DNA of 64,000 nt. Source: Rossellomorea aquimaris TF-12 (lineage in GTDB: Bacteria > Bacillota > Bacilli > Bacillales > Bacillaceae_B). The position numbers and the translations under genes were made by a program. The notes under the pieces were generated by a model. The model did no database searches. It was given only the letters and a program-made list of their open reading frames with translations, and was not told where the DNA came from. Location of the stretch: NCBI RefSeq assembly GCF_001648555.1, contig NZ_LQXM01000024.1, positions 62,001-126,000 of the forward strand. The letters run 5' to 3'. Shown piece by piece: positions 43,101-51,642 of the stretch (positions within the stretch are counted from its first letter, which is position 1; each line of letters starts with the position of its first letter).

Positions 43101-44402
43101 ATGTTTAAATTAAAGGAACACGGTACTAATCCAAAAACAGAAATTCTTGCGGGTCTGACGACATTTTTAACAATGGTGTACATTGTGATTGTCAATCCGA
43201 TTATTCTATCAGATGCAGGTGTACCGTTTGATCAAGTATTCTTAGCTACTATTATCTCTGCCGTTATCGGAACGTTATGGATGGCTTTGTTTGCAAATTA
43301 CCCTATTGCCATTGCACCTGGAATGGGATTAAATGCATACTTTACCTACTCAGTCGTAGGTGCGAATGATGATATTTCATATGTTGTTGCGTTCTCTGCT
43401 GTATTTGTAGCAGGTATTGTATTTGTACTATTATCCTTAACCCCATTCAGAAAAAAATTGATAGAGGCCATCCCTCAAAATTTAAAACATGGTATTACTG
43501 CTGGTATTGGGTTATTCATTGCTTTTATCGGACTTCGTTTAACAGGTCTAATTGAAGCTCATCCAACAAACTTAGTTCAGCTCGGTGACCTGCATTCATC
43601 TTCAGCTATTCTTGCTCTGGTTGGATTGGCTGTCACGCTAGTTTTAATGGTATTGAATGTACATGGAGCTCTCTTTATTGGAATGATCGTGACTGGACTC
43701 ATTGCGTTCTTCACAGGCGAGTTATCATTTAAAGAAGGATTTATGGCTCTTCCTCATCTCCCGGAAGGATTAATCATAGCCAATCCAATTGCAGCTTTCG
43801 CTGATGTATTTCATTATGGATTGTATGCCGTTGTTTTCTCCTTTTTACTTGTAACTATTTTTGATACAACCGGGACGATGGTTGGAGTGGCTCAGCAGGC
43901 TGGTTTAATGAAGGGAAATACAATGCCAAGAGCTCGGGAAGCATTGTTAGCCGATTCTATTGCAACAACTGTTGGTGCCATGTTCGGAACAAGTCCAACT
44001 TCAGCATATATTGAATCATCTGCGGGAGTTTCTGCTGGAGGAAGAACAGGTTTAACGACGTTGACTGTTTCCATTCTATTTATCCTAGCAGCCTTTTTTG
44101 GTCCACTTGTCAGTGCTGTATCCGGCATTTCAGCCATCACTGCTCCTGCCCTTATCATCGTAGGTAGCTTAATGATGGGAAGCATATCTCATATTAAATG
44201 GGATCAACTCGATGAAGCATTCCCTGCATTCTTAATTATTTTAAGCATGCCCCTTACATCAAGCATTGCAACGGGTATTGCATTAGGATTCATTACTTAT
44301 CCGCTATTAAAGGTTGTAAAAGGACAATGGAAGCAAGTACATCCACTCGTTTACTTGTTTGCAGTATTGTTCTTCTATCAATTAGCTTTTCTCCCCCATT
44401 AA
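43101..44402 (+). CDS. pbuG: NCS2-family guanine/hypoxanthine permease (PbuG-like)
   Basis: 433 residues from the ATG at 43101, with GGAGG 8 bases upstream (frame opens earlier at 43074). Twelve or more hydrophobic segments with AzgA-type motifs: ILAGLTTFLTMVYIVIVNP, PIAIAPGMGLNAYFTY, FDTTGTMVGVAQQAGL and SPTSAYIESSAGVSAGGRTG. It imports hypoxanthine and guanine with protons. In B. subtilis pbuG is controlled by a guanine riboswitch; the 230 bases upstream here show no such aptamer, so control differs. Ends at a strong terminator. Confidence 0.85.
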   Translation: MFKLKEHGTNPKTEILAGLTTFLTMVYIVIVNPIILSDAGVPFDQVFLATIISAVIGTLWMALFANYPIAIAPGMGLNAYFTYSVVGANDDISYVVAFSAVFVAGIVFVLLSLTPFRKKLIEAIPQNLKHGITAGIGLFIAFIGLRLTGLIEAHPTNLVQLGDLHSSSAILALVGLAVTLVLMVLNVHGALFIGMIVTGLIAFFTGELSFKEGFMALPHLPEGLIIANPIAAFADVFHYGLYAVVFSFLLVTIFDTTGTMVGVAQQAGLMKGNTMPRAREALLADSIATTVGAMFGTSPTSAYIESSAGVSAGGRTGLTTLTVSILFILAAFFGPLVSAVSGISAITAPALIIVGSLMMGSISHIKWDQLDEAFPAFLIILSMPLTSSIATGIALGFITYPLLKVVKGQWKQVHPLVYLFAVLFFYQLAFLPH

Positions 44403-44407
44403 CGACG

Positions 44408-44440
44408 AAATACCGTTCACTTGTGAACGGTATTTTTTCA
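44408..44440 (+). terminator. Intrinsic terminator of pbuG
   Basis: AATACCGTTCAC / GTGAACGGTATT with a 2-base loop and six T. Confidence 0.92.
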
Positions 44441-44448
44441 TATGTTCA

Positions 44449-45012
44449 TTAGTTTGTTCTATTCCAAATACGTTTCACATCAACAAGATTGTTCTCTTCA
44501 AAGGTCAATCTATAAATATCTGGCATACTGAGCTCTTTCCAGAACTGAAAATCATATTTACGATCAAAATAATTCATTATTAAGACCATAATGTTTCCAT
44601 GAGAACCTATAACCACTTTTTTCCCTCTATATTTCTCTAATAAAGAATGAGTTGCTGATATCCCTCTCTCCTGTGCATCAAGATTGGATTCTCCACCTTC
44701 ATAAGAAAACGAGGGATTGTTCCAAACGTTTGTTATGGACTCATTAAAATTTTCCACTGGTTGTTTTGACAATGTCCGTTCCTTCAAGTCTTCAAATATA
44801 ACAATTTCTTTGTCTATGTATTCAGAAATTCCATTGACCGTCTCAATAGCTCTTTTGTAAGGACTTGAACAAACGATTTGTATGTCTTCTTTAATCAAAA
44901 AATTAGTAACATGATCGGCATCTATTCTCCCGTTTTCTGATAGGGGTCTATTTAATTCATCAGGAGTATAGGTTGAATGGGCATGTCTTACGAAGTATAA
45001 ATGAGTTTTCAT
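44449..45012 (-). CDS. Histidine phosphatase (phosphoglycerate mutase-like)
   Basis: 187 residues from the ATG at 45012 (AAGGTGCG upstream). The RHG motif is FVRHAHSTYT (phosphohistidine His11), then CSSPYKRAIET and the second His in VVIGSHGNIM. The histidine phosphatase superfamily acts on phosphosugars, phosphorylated proteins or cofactors; the target is unknown. It follows the small protein at 45027 by 14 bases, so co-transcribed. Confidence 0.88.
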   Translation of the reverse strand: MKTHLYFVRHAHSTYTPDELNRPLSENGRIDADHVTNFLIKEDIQIVCSSPYKRAIETVNGISEYIDKEIVIFEDLKERTLSKQPVENFNESITNVWNNPSFSYEGGESNLDAQERGISATHSLLEKYRGKKVVIGSHGNIMVLIMNYFDRKYDFQFWKELSMPDIYRLTFEENNLVDVKRIWNRTN

Positions 45013-45026
45013 GTTAAATCGCACCT

Positions 45027-45233
45027 TTACTTAAAAACTTGTATAACAATAAGAACCCTGTTGAACATTTTTTGTCTTTTTATTTTTCTATGACATTGAG
45101 GACACTCGATGAAAAAAGATTGTTGATTGATTCCTTTTTGACGATTCCCCCACATTAGACCTTTATTCATTTTCAACACAGTTAATACAATGATGACTTC
45201 AATTATGAGAAGGACCGTGAATAACCCCATCAT
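45027..45233 (-). CDS. Small membrane protein with C-terminal zinc-knuckle half
   Basis: 68 residues: an N-terminal membrane helix (MGLFTVLLIIEVIIVLTVL), a polar linker and ECPQCHRKIKRQ, a Cys-x2-Cys half zinc-ribbon, then a short hydrophobic end. The ribosome binding site is weak. It overlaps no other gene and is followed at 14 bases by the phosphatase. The single CxxC suggests that two molecules share a metal, or that the protein is truncated. Confidence 0.5.
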   Translation of the reverse strand: MMGLFTVLLIIEVIIVLTVLKMNKGLMWGNRQKGINQQSFFIECPQCHRKIKRQKMFNRVLIVIQVFK

Positions 45234-45313
45234 AATTCATTGTTTCTTCTATCCCTTATTACTTTTACGAAAAGACTGGACAAAGAGTTTCATTTTTTCA
45301 GTAAATTACATCG

Positions 45314-45697
45314 TTAATATTTGGAGTTTGCTTCTCCCAATGATCTTATTTTGACTAGGAGCAACCCGAAAATCAGTAGCGTAATGGCTAAAAGAAAACT
45401 AAACAAAATGGAATAGATATAAGGCATGACGATATCTCCTAAATCTCTTATGTTTTCTCGTGGGAAAATGGTTATCCCCATTGAAGAAAGCAGTAAATAA
45501 ACCAAACCAATTCCTACTGAGAGTTGTACAACTTCCTGTTGGAGTGGTTTTGATTTGATGAGATAAATGCAAAAAATACTTAATGTTGCAAGAACAGACG
45601 ATAGAAAAGAAGTCCACAAGCTAAATTCATTTCTAAGCAAAATAAACAATAGTAACGCCAATATACTAAAAGGTACGCCAAGTAAATATTTTTTCAT
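45314..45697 (-). CDS. Hypothetical four-helix membrane protein
   Basis: 127 residues, four hydrophobic stretches (LGVPFSILALLLFILLR, LSSVLATLSIFCIYLI, LSVGIGLVYLLLSSM, YSILFSFLLAITLLIFGLLLV). GAGGGA lies 6 bases before the ATG. No family recognised. An 18-bp perfect palindrome is centred about 40 bases upstream of the start, so a repressor may control it. Confidence 0.7.
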   Translation of the reverse strand: MKKYLLGVPFSILALLLFILLRNEFSLWTSFLSSVLATLSIFCIYLIKSKPLQQEVVQLSVGIGLVYLLLSSMGITIFPRENIRDLGDIVMPYIYSILFSFLLAITLLIFGLLLVKIRSLGEANSKY

Positions 45698-45728
45698 TGT
45701 TATCCCTCATTCTATAAAATTACTAATT

Positions 45729-45746
45729 TAGTGTAATATTACACTA
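45729..45746. promoter_or_regulatory. Perfect 18-bp palindrome, possible GntR/YtrA-type operator
   Basis: TAGTGTAATATTACACTA upstream of the four-helix membrane gene. The AGTGTnnnnnnACACT form resembles operators of the GntR YtrA subfamily. No such regulator is in the window. Confidence 0.45.
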
Positions 45747-45772
45747 CTTTCATGGTTATTTCTACCATTCAA

Positions 45773-45803
45773 CAAAAAAAGTGCTGTTTATTTCAACAGC
45801 ACT
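45773..45803 (-). terminator. Terminator overlapping the GNAT stop codon
   Basis: AGTGCTGTT / AACAGCACT stem; the TAA of the acetyltransferase lies in the hairpin; T-tract of seven on the minus strand. Confidence 0.85.
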
Positions 45804-46339
45804 TCCTCCACATATTCCATCAACCACGAATCATGATATACACCTTCATGCAGCTCATTTCCAGGCAAAATCCTATTTTTTTTATATCCACATTTCTCAT
45901 AACATCTAATGGCTCTTTCATTCCAAATCATAGGGTCCATAACCAGGCGTTTTGCACCCTTTTCCTTTATTAGAAATTCCATCATTGTTTGTACTAACTC
46001 CGTCCCTATCCCTTTATTCCAATATTCTGCTTCCCCAATAAATTGATCGGTTCCATAAATATTTTCTTCCTTTATGCTAAAACCATATTTCTTTTTGGAT
46101 TCCTTATCTAAAGGATAGTATTGAAGATAGCCAATCTCCTTTCCCTCATACTCTACGATGCAGCCAGTCACTCCACCTGTACGATGAATTAATTTCTCTT
46201 GAACTGTATGCTGATTAAATGGGCGGTCTCTGCCTTCATAATACTCGAGAACCACCGGGTTAGATAACCATTTGGCAAGGATTTGTTTGTCCTTCAATTC
46301 TACTGGACGAATATGTATTTTATTTTTTGAATAGACCAT
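45788..46339 (-). CDS. GNAT acetyltransferase, AAC(6')-like
   Basis: 183 residues. GNAT motif A is FIGEAEYWNKGIGTELVQTMMEFL, with the following RLVMDPMIWNERAIRCYEKCGYKK, and N-terminal IHIRPVELKDKQILAKWL. The pattern is that of the aminoglycoside 6'-N-acetyltransferase branch, which also holds many housekeeping acetyltransferases, so resistance should not be assumed. GAGGTGC lies 5 bases before the ATG. Transcribed alone. Confidence 0.85.
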   Translation of the reverse strand: MVYSKNKIHIRPVELKDKQILAKWLSNPVVLEYYEGRDRPFNQHTVQEKLIHRTGGVTGCIVEYEGKEIGYLQYYPLDKESKKKYGFSIKEENIYGTDQFIGEAEYWNKGIGTELVQTMMEFLIKEKGAKRLVMDPMIWNERAIRCYEKCGYKKNRILPGNELHEGVYHDSWLMEYVEEVLLK

Positions 46340-46480
46340 ATTTGCACCTCTTCATAGATTTCTTTAAGTATTAATTCAGCAAATAATGTAAGAATCCTTT
46401 ATAACTCTACTAACTATGAAACTTTAAAGGATGTAAACCGTATATACTTGTAAGAGAATAGTAGACTGAGGAGGATGTCA

Positions 46481-46993
46481 ATGAAAGATCCTAAAAAGCC
46501 TTTTATAACGAAACAGCACGAATCACTTCGTCGTTTTTTCAAAGTCATTGGCCCTATTTTAGTATTAATAGGGATATTCTTAATGGTTAAAGGGGTAGCT
46601 CCCTTATTTTCACCAATGAGTTTTGGACCGGAACCCAACACATTTTATCTCGCTTTTATCGGCATGCCTATTACATTCGTTGGATTTTTTCTTTCTGGAT
46701 TAGGATACGGTGGAAAACTTGCAAAATATCAGGCTCGTGAATATACACCCGTAGCAAAGGATTCCTTTAACTACTTCACTAAAGAAAGCCAGGAAGGAAT
46801 TAGAAACCTATCAACAGCCATGCGTGAAGGAAATGAGACAGGTTATACCTGTCCAAATTGTGGCGCAACCCATCAGCCAGACTCCAAATACTGTACCCAG
46901 TGCGGTAAACCCCTCTACAAATCCTGTACCAGCTGCAACGAAACCAACACCAGAGACGCCATCTACTGTGACAACTGCGGTTCATCATTATAG
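46481..46993 (+). CDS. Zinc-ribbon membrane protein
   Basis: 170 residues from the ATG at 46481, 6 bases after GAGGAGG. Two membrane helices (IGPILVLIGIFLMVKGVAPLF and FIGMPITFVGFFLSGLGYG) are followed by a linker and two C-terminal zinc ribbons: YTCPNCGATHQPDSKYCTQCG and SCTSCNETNTRDAIYCDNCG, each with CxxC...CxxC. Double zinc-ribbon membrane proteins are common in Firmicutes and mostly uncharacterised. Followed by a 12-mer hairpin. Confidence 0.85.
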   Translation: MKDPKKPFITKQHESLRRFFKVIGPILVLIGIFLMVKGVAPLFSPMSFGPEPNTFYLAFIGMPITFVGFFLSGLGYGGKLAKYQAREYTPVAKDSFNYFTKESQEGIRNLSTAMREGNETGYTCPNCGATHQPDSKYCTQCGKPLYKSCTSCNETNTRDAIYCDNCGSSL

Positions 46994-46997
46994 ACTA

Positions 46998-47034
46998 AGA
47001 GGGACGGACCTACCTATTTAAGGTCCGTCCCTCT
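46998..47034. repeat. Paired 12-mer hairpin, pair 3
   Basis: AGGGACGGACCT at 47000-47011 and AGGTCCGTCCCT at 47021-47032, stem extended by AG/CT. Immediately after the zinc-ribbon gene stop. No T-tract follows, so it is not a canonical intrinsic terminator. Confidence 0.85.
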
Positions 47035-47101
47035 GTATAGAACTATTTACATTGTGACAGAGTATTGACCCTTCATTAAAATATCTATGAAAACCTTTAC
47101 A

Positions 47102-47117
47102 TGTGATTTTTATCACT
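47102..47117. promoter_or_regulatory. Fnr/Crp-type site upstream of ldh
   Basis: TGTGA-TTTTTA-TCACT, one base from the consensus TGTGAnnnnnnTCACA. Centred about 38-41 bases before the likely transcription start (with -10 TATGTT at 47135-47140), a class II activator position. Confidence 0.5.
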
Positions 47118-47149
47118 TATACTTCTGCAAATTTTATGTTATTCTTTTA

Positions 47150-47167
47150 TTGTGAATTACTTCACAA
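47150..47167. promoter_or_regulatory. Rex operator upstream of ldh
   Basis: TTGTGAA-TTAC-TTCACAA, a full match to the Rex palindrome TTGTGAnnnnnnTCACAA. It lies over the transcription start region, so Rex would repress ldh when NADH is low. Confidence 0.8.
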
Positions 47168-47238
47168 TAAATTTTTATTCCATGAGTAGCCCACTTTAAG
47201 TAGGCTACATAATAAAAATGAACGATTGGAAAGGTTGA

Positions 47239-48189
<951 letters not shown>

Positions 48190-48202
48190 CCTCACTATAT
48201 GA

Positions 48203-48235
48203 AACCGCCTATTTCTTGAAATGGGCGGTTCTTTA
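48203..48235 (+). terminator. Intrinsic terminator of ldh
   Basis: AACCGCC and GGCGGTT with inner ATTTC/GAAAT, then CTTT. Confidence 0.8.
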
Positions 48236-48325
48236 CTTTCAATTGAAGTGAAATCTACACAGACACGCACAGAACATCTGCCTACTCATAAAATAATAGG
48301 AATTCGTTTATGAGGAGGTTCTTCA

Positions 48326-48739
48326 ATGTACGATCACAGACAGTTTTTCCCGGGATTCCCCGGTGGCCCTGGTGGAGGTCAAGGATTTCCTGGTTTCCCT
48401 GGAGGAGGTCAAGGTGCACCGAGTTCTCCCCCACCCGGCGGGCAGCAAGGAGGAGGAGGCCAACCGCCTGGACCACCACCAAGCTATCAGCCCCAAAAAA
48501 CCAATGTTACAAGTGCTGCACAAGGAGGCGCAGGCGGACCTAGTCTTTATGCCGTAGATCCTGGTAGTATCCGTGGGTGCTTATATCGATATACTTACAT
48601 TTGGTTACGTAGAGATTCCTTCTGGTTCTATCCTACCTATGTAGGTCGTCGCTCCGTATCAGGTTGGCGCTGGATTGGATACGCTTGGGTCTATTATGGA
48701 ATTGATTTGAAAAAAATTGAATCCTTCACTTGTGTGTAG
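48326..48739 (+). CDS. Gly/Pro-rich collagen-like protein with aromatic C-terminal domain
   Basis: 137 residues. Residues about 8-55 are Gly/Pro/Gln-rich with GFPGG and GGQ repeats; a conserved C-terminal domain follows from about 75: DPGSIRGCLYRYTYIWLRRD with SFWFYPTYVGRRSVSGWRWIGYAWVYYG, rich in Trp, Tyr and Arg. This family is found in spore-formers, often as surface or exosporium-like proteins; no signal peptide. GAGGAGG precedes the ATG. The SIMPL-domain gene begins 8 bases after its stop, so the two are co-translated. Confidence 0.75.
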   Translation: MYDHRQFFPGFPGGPGGGQGFPGFPGGGQGAPSSPPPGGQQGGGGQPPGPPPSYQPQKTNVTSAAQGGAGGPSLYAVDPGSIRGCLYRYTYIWLRRDSFWFYPTYVGRRSVSGWRWIGYAWVYYGIDLKKIESFTCV

Positions 48740-48747
48740 TGAATCAA

Positions 48748-49404
48748 ATGTATTCATATCCCTATTACAGAACAACAACTAAAGATAATGGGACCATCAC
48801 AGTTTCGGGTGAGCATACACTTTATGTAGCACCCAACCAAGCAGTTGTATCAATAGGTGTAGTAACAAAAAACGAGGATCTTGAAGTGGCTCAAAAACAA
48901 AATCAACAAATCTCCAATAGCGTCGTTCAATCGTTTATTGATAATGGAGTACCGAAAAAAGATATTCAAACCTCCACTTATCAAATCTTTCCACAATATA
49001 ACTATGAAGATGGAAAACAGATTTTTACAGGTTATGAAGTGCGACAAGTTTTTCAGGTAACCATTAATAATATTGAGAGCATTGGAATGATCATTGATGA
49101 CGCCATTAAGATGGGGGCTAATCGAGTTGAAAATATTCAATTTGTAAACTCAGACCCCCAGGAATCCTACCAGGAAGCCCTCTCCCTGGCGTACCAGAAG
49201 GCATACCAAAATGCATTAACATTAAGCAATCAATCCGGGCAACAGCTTAACCCTAAGCCCCATTCCATAACAGAACAAACTACGCCTATAAGTGCTCCCC
49301 TTGTAAGTACAACATATGTCAAAGCCGCCGCTGAAAGCACAAGTGTCCAACCTGGTCAAATCGGTGTTACAGCTATCGTCATTGTTAAGTTTAAAAGCTA
49401 TTGA
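48748..49404 (+). CDS. SIMPL-domain (DUF541) protein
   Basis: 218 residues from the ATG at 48748. SIMPL motifs: GTITVSGEHTLYVAPNQAVVSIGVVTKNEDL, NGVPKKDIQTSTYQIFPQYNY and TGYEVRQVFQVTINNIESIG. Members are secreted or periplasmic oligomers of unclear function; here no classical signal peptide exists. Translation is probably coupled to the collagen-like gene upstream, because the ribosome binding site is poor. A spore-surface role for the pair is inference. Confidence 0.85.
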   Translation: MYSYPYYRTTTKDNGTITVSGEHTLYVAPNQAVVSIGVVTKNEDLEVAQKQNQQISNSVVQSFIDNGVPKKDIQTSTYQIFPQYNYEDGKQIFTGYEVRQVFQVTINNIESIGMIIDDAIKMGANRVENIQFVNSDPQESYQEALSLAYQKAYQNALTLSNQSGQQLNPKPHSITEQTTPISAPLVSTTYVKAAAESTSVQPGQIGVTAIVIVKFKSY

Positions 49405-49434
49405 CCCCGCTCATTTAAATAGATCAATCATTTC

Positions 49435-49468
49435 AGAGGTCCGTCCCTCTTCACAGGGACGGACCTCT
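49435..49468. repeat. Paired 12-mer hairpin, pair 4
   Basis: AGGTCCGTCCCT at 49437-49448 and AGGGACGGACCT at 49455-49466 with AG/CT extension and a 6-base loop. It lies between the convergent SIMPL gene and 49476-50063; no T-tract on either side. Confidence 0.85.
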
Positions 49469-49475
49469 ACCTCTA

Positions 49476-50063
49476 TTAATTTAAGTTCTTTTTTCGTCTA
49501 ACAAAAAAGATGAGCGGGATAGTTAGAAACAATATACCGATAGCCATTTTACTTAGTAGGTTATCAGAGTTGACATGAGTCGTTTCGGATTCTATTTTGG
49601 TTTCTTCGCTTATGTGGAGCTGATCCATTTTCAGGAATTCTCCAAAAACACTTGAATCGCTCTGTTGTATTATGACTCCATCCTTCACCTGAATCATGCC
49701 ATTTGGTCCTCCCACCGGAACCAAAAAGTCATCTTCTTCTCTTTTTTCTAAAAACAACAGAAACTGCCCTCCAGAATTTTGAAACTCTTCTACCCAGCCA
49801 ACATCATATCGATCAATCCCTGCAGTAATTTGATTGGGGGCTGTTCCTCTCAATACTTTCGTTACATTAAATTTCAAACCTAGAAATATTGGATTATTTG
49901 ATTTTATAGATGTTTGGGGCGAAACATCATATTCCCCGATCACAATTACTTCCGCTCTATTTATAACCTGCTGTGGATCTAATTCTACCCAGCTAGTAGC
50001 ACTACCGATATTTGAATAAAAGGTATTACAAACGATCACGATTATAATGATTATACGTTTCAT
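49476..50063 (-). CDS. Exported membrane-anchored protein of unknown function
   Basis: 195 residues from the ATG at 50063 (AAGGGGG upstream); the longer open frame up to 50408 runs through repeat DNA and is not coding. N-terminal signal (MKRIIIIIVIVCNTFYSNIGSA), a beta-rich extracellular domain (SWVELDPQQVINRAEVIVIGEYD, ..GQFLLFLEKREEDDFL) and a C-terminal membrane helix plus basic tail (LLSKMAIGILFLTIPLIFFVRRKK). No LPxTG motif. Role unknown. Confidence 0.75.
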   Translation of the reverse strand: MKRIIIIIVIVCNTFYSNIGSATSWVELDPQQVINRAEVIVIGEYDVSPQTSIKSNNPIFLGLKFNVTKVLRGTAPNQITAGIDRYDVGWVEEFQNSGGQFLLFLEKREEDDFLVPVGGPNGMIQVKDGVIIQQSDSSVFGEFLKMDQLHISEETKIESETTHVNSDNLLSKMAIGILFLTIPLIFFVRRKKNLN

Positions 50064-50084
50064 TTTCTTTCCCCCTTTTAATAA

Positions 50085-50265
50085 TTCAGACGATACCTGA
50101 GAAAGAAAAGTTTCAGTTCGAGGAGGAACTGCGTAGACTTCTGTGGAATTACGGGCGTGCAGAGACCCGGTAGGTAAGATGAGAAGGCTTGCTGCTAGCT
50201 GCAAGTAGTTCACCTCATCATCAAATACGCACGGGTTATCGGAGCCGTTTGCAGAATTCATTGTA
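50085..50265 (+). repeat. Dispersed GC-rich intergenic element, copy F (diverged)
   Basis: Contains gaggaggaactgcgtagact, gcagagacccggtaggtaag, a cttgctgctagctgcaagta core and the tail cacctcatcatcaaatacgc with the cggagccgtttgcagaattca end. Similar order to the 18.9-kb copy. Confidence 0.5.
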
Positions 50266-50308
50266 TTTGTTGCTAAAGAAGATGGATGAATGTCCACATT
50301 TTGCAAAA

Positions 50309-50381
50309 GGCTAATAAATTCCCGAAACTGGCTCAATTTCGGCTCAAAAAGAGGGAAAACCGGCTCATAAGATGGGAAATA
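50309..50381. repeat. 21-bp-phased intergenic array E (word GGCTCA)
   Basis: GGCT/GGCTC at 50309 and 50330 and at 50341 and 50362, each pair 21 bases apart, and GAGGGAAAA (50351) with GATGGGAAAT (50371) 20 bases apart. Two interleaved registers of the same period. Confidence 0.5.
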
Positions 50382-50671
50382 AGATTGATAGCGAAGAGGT
50401 GTATACAAATAGTTTAAACTAACATCTAAGCTAAAAATCGAACAGTTTTCATAGTTTCAATCAAAATTGATTAAATATAGGCGTTATTTAGACGAGCTTC
50501 CCAACAAAAATAAAGATAATCAAAAAAGATCCATTCGAATGAATGAATCTTTCTCTTATAGACCATATTTCAGTTCAGGAATAACAACGTCAGCATTTAC
50601 TCGTTCTGCCGACTTTAGGAATTCATCTTCATTTAATCGTACACAATTCTCTACATAAGTAGGCAAAAGCT

Positions 50672-51478
50672 TTATTGTCCTAGTGCTTTTGATTTTTGTC
50701 CACATGCTTCCATTGCTGTTAAAATGGACCCTTTAAAATTATTTTTCTCAAGGGCCGAAACTGCTTCGATGGTAGCCCCACCTGGAGAACATACTGCATC
50801 CTTTAATTCACCAGGATGCTTCCCTGTTTCAAGAACCATTTTCGCAGCGCCTAAAACAGCTTGTGAAGCTAATTGATAGGCCTGGTTCCTTGGAATTCCT
50901 TGTAAAACAGCTCCATCTGCTAATGCTTCGATGAACATAAACACATATGCTGGAGATGATCCGCTTACGGCTGGGATAGCGTCCATTAGATCCTCTTCTA
51001 CTCGTTCTGCCTTCCCAAAGCTCCCTAAAATACTGGTTACCGCCTCTAAGTCACTCTCTGCTAAAAATTCATTTGCACAGTAAGCGGTCATTCCTTCTCC
51101 AACAAGCGATGGAGTATTTGGCATCGTGCGAACAACCTTCACTTTTTGTTGAAATTGTTCTTCCATCCACTGAAGAGTAATCCCTGCAGCAATGGTAATA
51201 ATAATGCTGTCTTCCTTTACAGCATCTTTAACAGAGTGAATAACTGAAGCATATTGATCAGGCTTTACTGAGAGAAATAATATGTCTGAAAAAGCCGCTA
51301 CCTCTCTATTTTCACCTGTCGTTTTCACCTTAAATTCCTGCTCTACCTTGAAACGAGTTCCTTCTGTTTTGGCACTTGCCATGACGGCACTCGTGTCGAC
51401 AAGATTGGACCTCAAAATACCTCCTAAAATGGCTTGAGCCATATTCCCGCATCCAATAAAGCCAATGGTCCTATCCAT
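50672..51478 (-). CDS. proC: Pyrroline-5-carboxylate reductase
   Basis: 268 residues from the ATG at 51478 with GAGGTGA upstream. Rossmann loop IGFIGCGNMAQAILGG, NADPH phosphate-binding ASAKTEGTRFKVEQ, SVKPDQY, and the conserved C-terminal GSSPAYVFMFIEALADGAVLQGI with CSPGGATIEAVSALE. Last step of proline synthesis, and relevant for osmoprotection in Bacillus. The region 50470-50670 after it has only short unconvincing frames. Confidence 0.95.
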   Translation of the reverse strand: MDRTIGFIGCGNMAQAILGGILRSNLVDTSAVMASAKTEGTRFKVEQEFKVKTTGENREVAAFSDILFLSVKPDQYASVIHSVKDAVKEDSIIITIAAGITLQWMEEQFQQKVKVVRTMPNTPSLVGEGMTAYCANEFLAESDLEAVTSILGSFGKAERVEEDLMDAIPAVSGSSPAYVFMFIEALADGAVLQGIPRNQAYQLASQAVLGAAKMVLETGKHPGELKDAVCSPGGATIEAVSALEKNNFKGSILTAMEACGQKSKALGQ

Positions 51479-51642
51479 CAAGGTCACCTCTTCCTTCTTT
51501 ATGTAAATAGTCCTTTGAATCATATCAAATTTCCCTTAAGATAGAAAACAGAATGGCTTAATTAAACCATTCTGTCCTCTTTCCACAATGTAGGTTTATT
51601 CACTTTTTAGAAGATCAATGACAGTTGATACACGTTTTAATC

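Noticed and set aside
48282-48557. Several overlapping open frames on both strands over the collagen-like gene
   Set aside because: They are shadows of the Gly/Pro-rich coding sequence, whose low-complexity GC-rich codons leave all frames open.
50064-50408. N-terminal extension of the exported protein (MYTPLRYQSY...)
   Set aside because: No ribosome binding site, crosses a repeat copy and array E, and lacks a signal peptide; ATG 50063 has both.
50467-50663. Short frames on both strands upstream of proC's stop
   Set aside because: No ribosome binding site; the minus frame (about 36 codons) may be a relic but cannot be supported.
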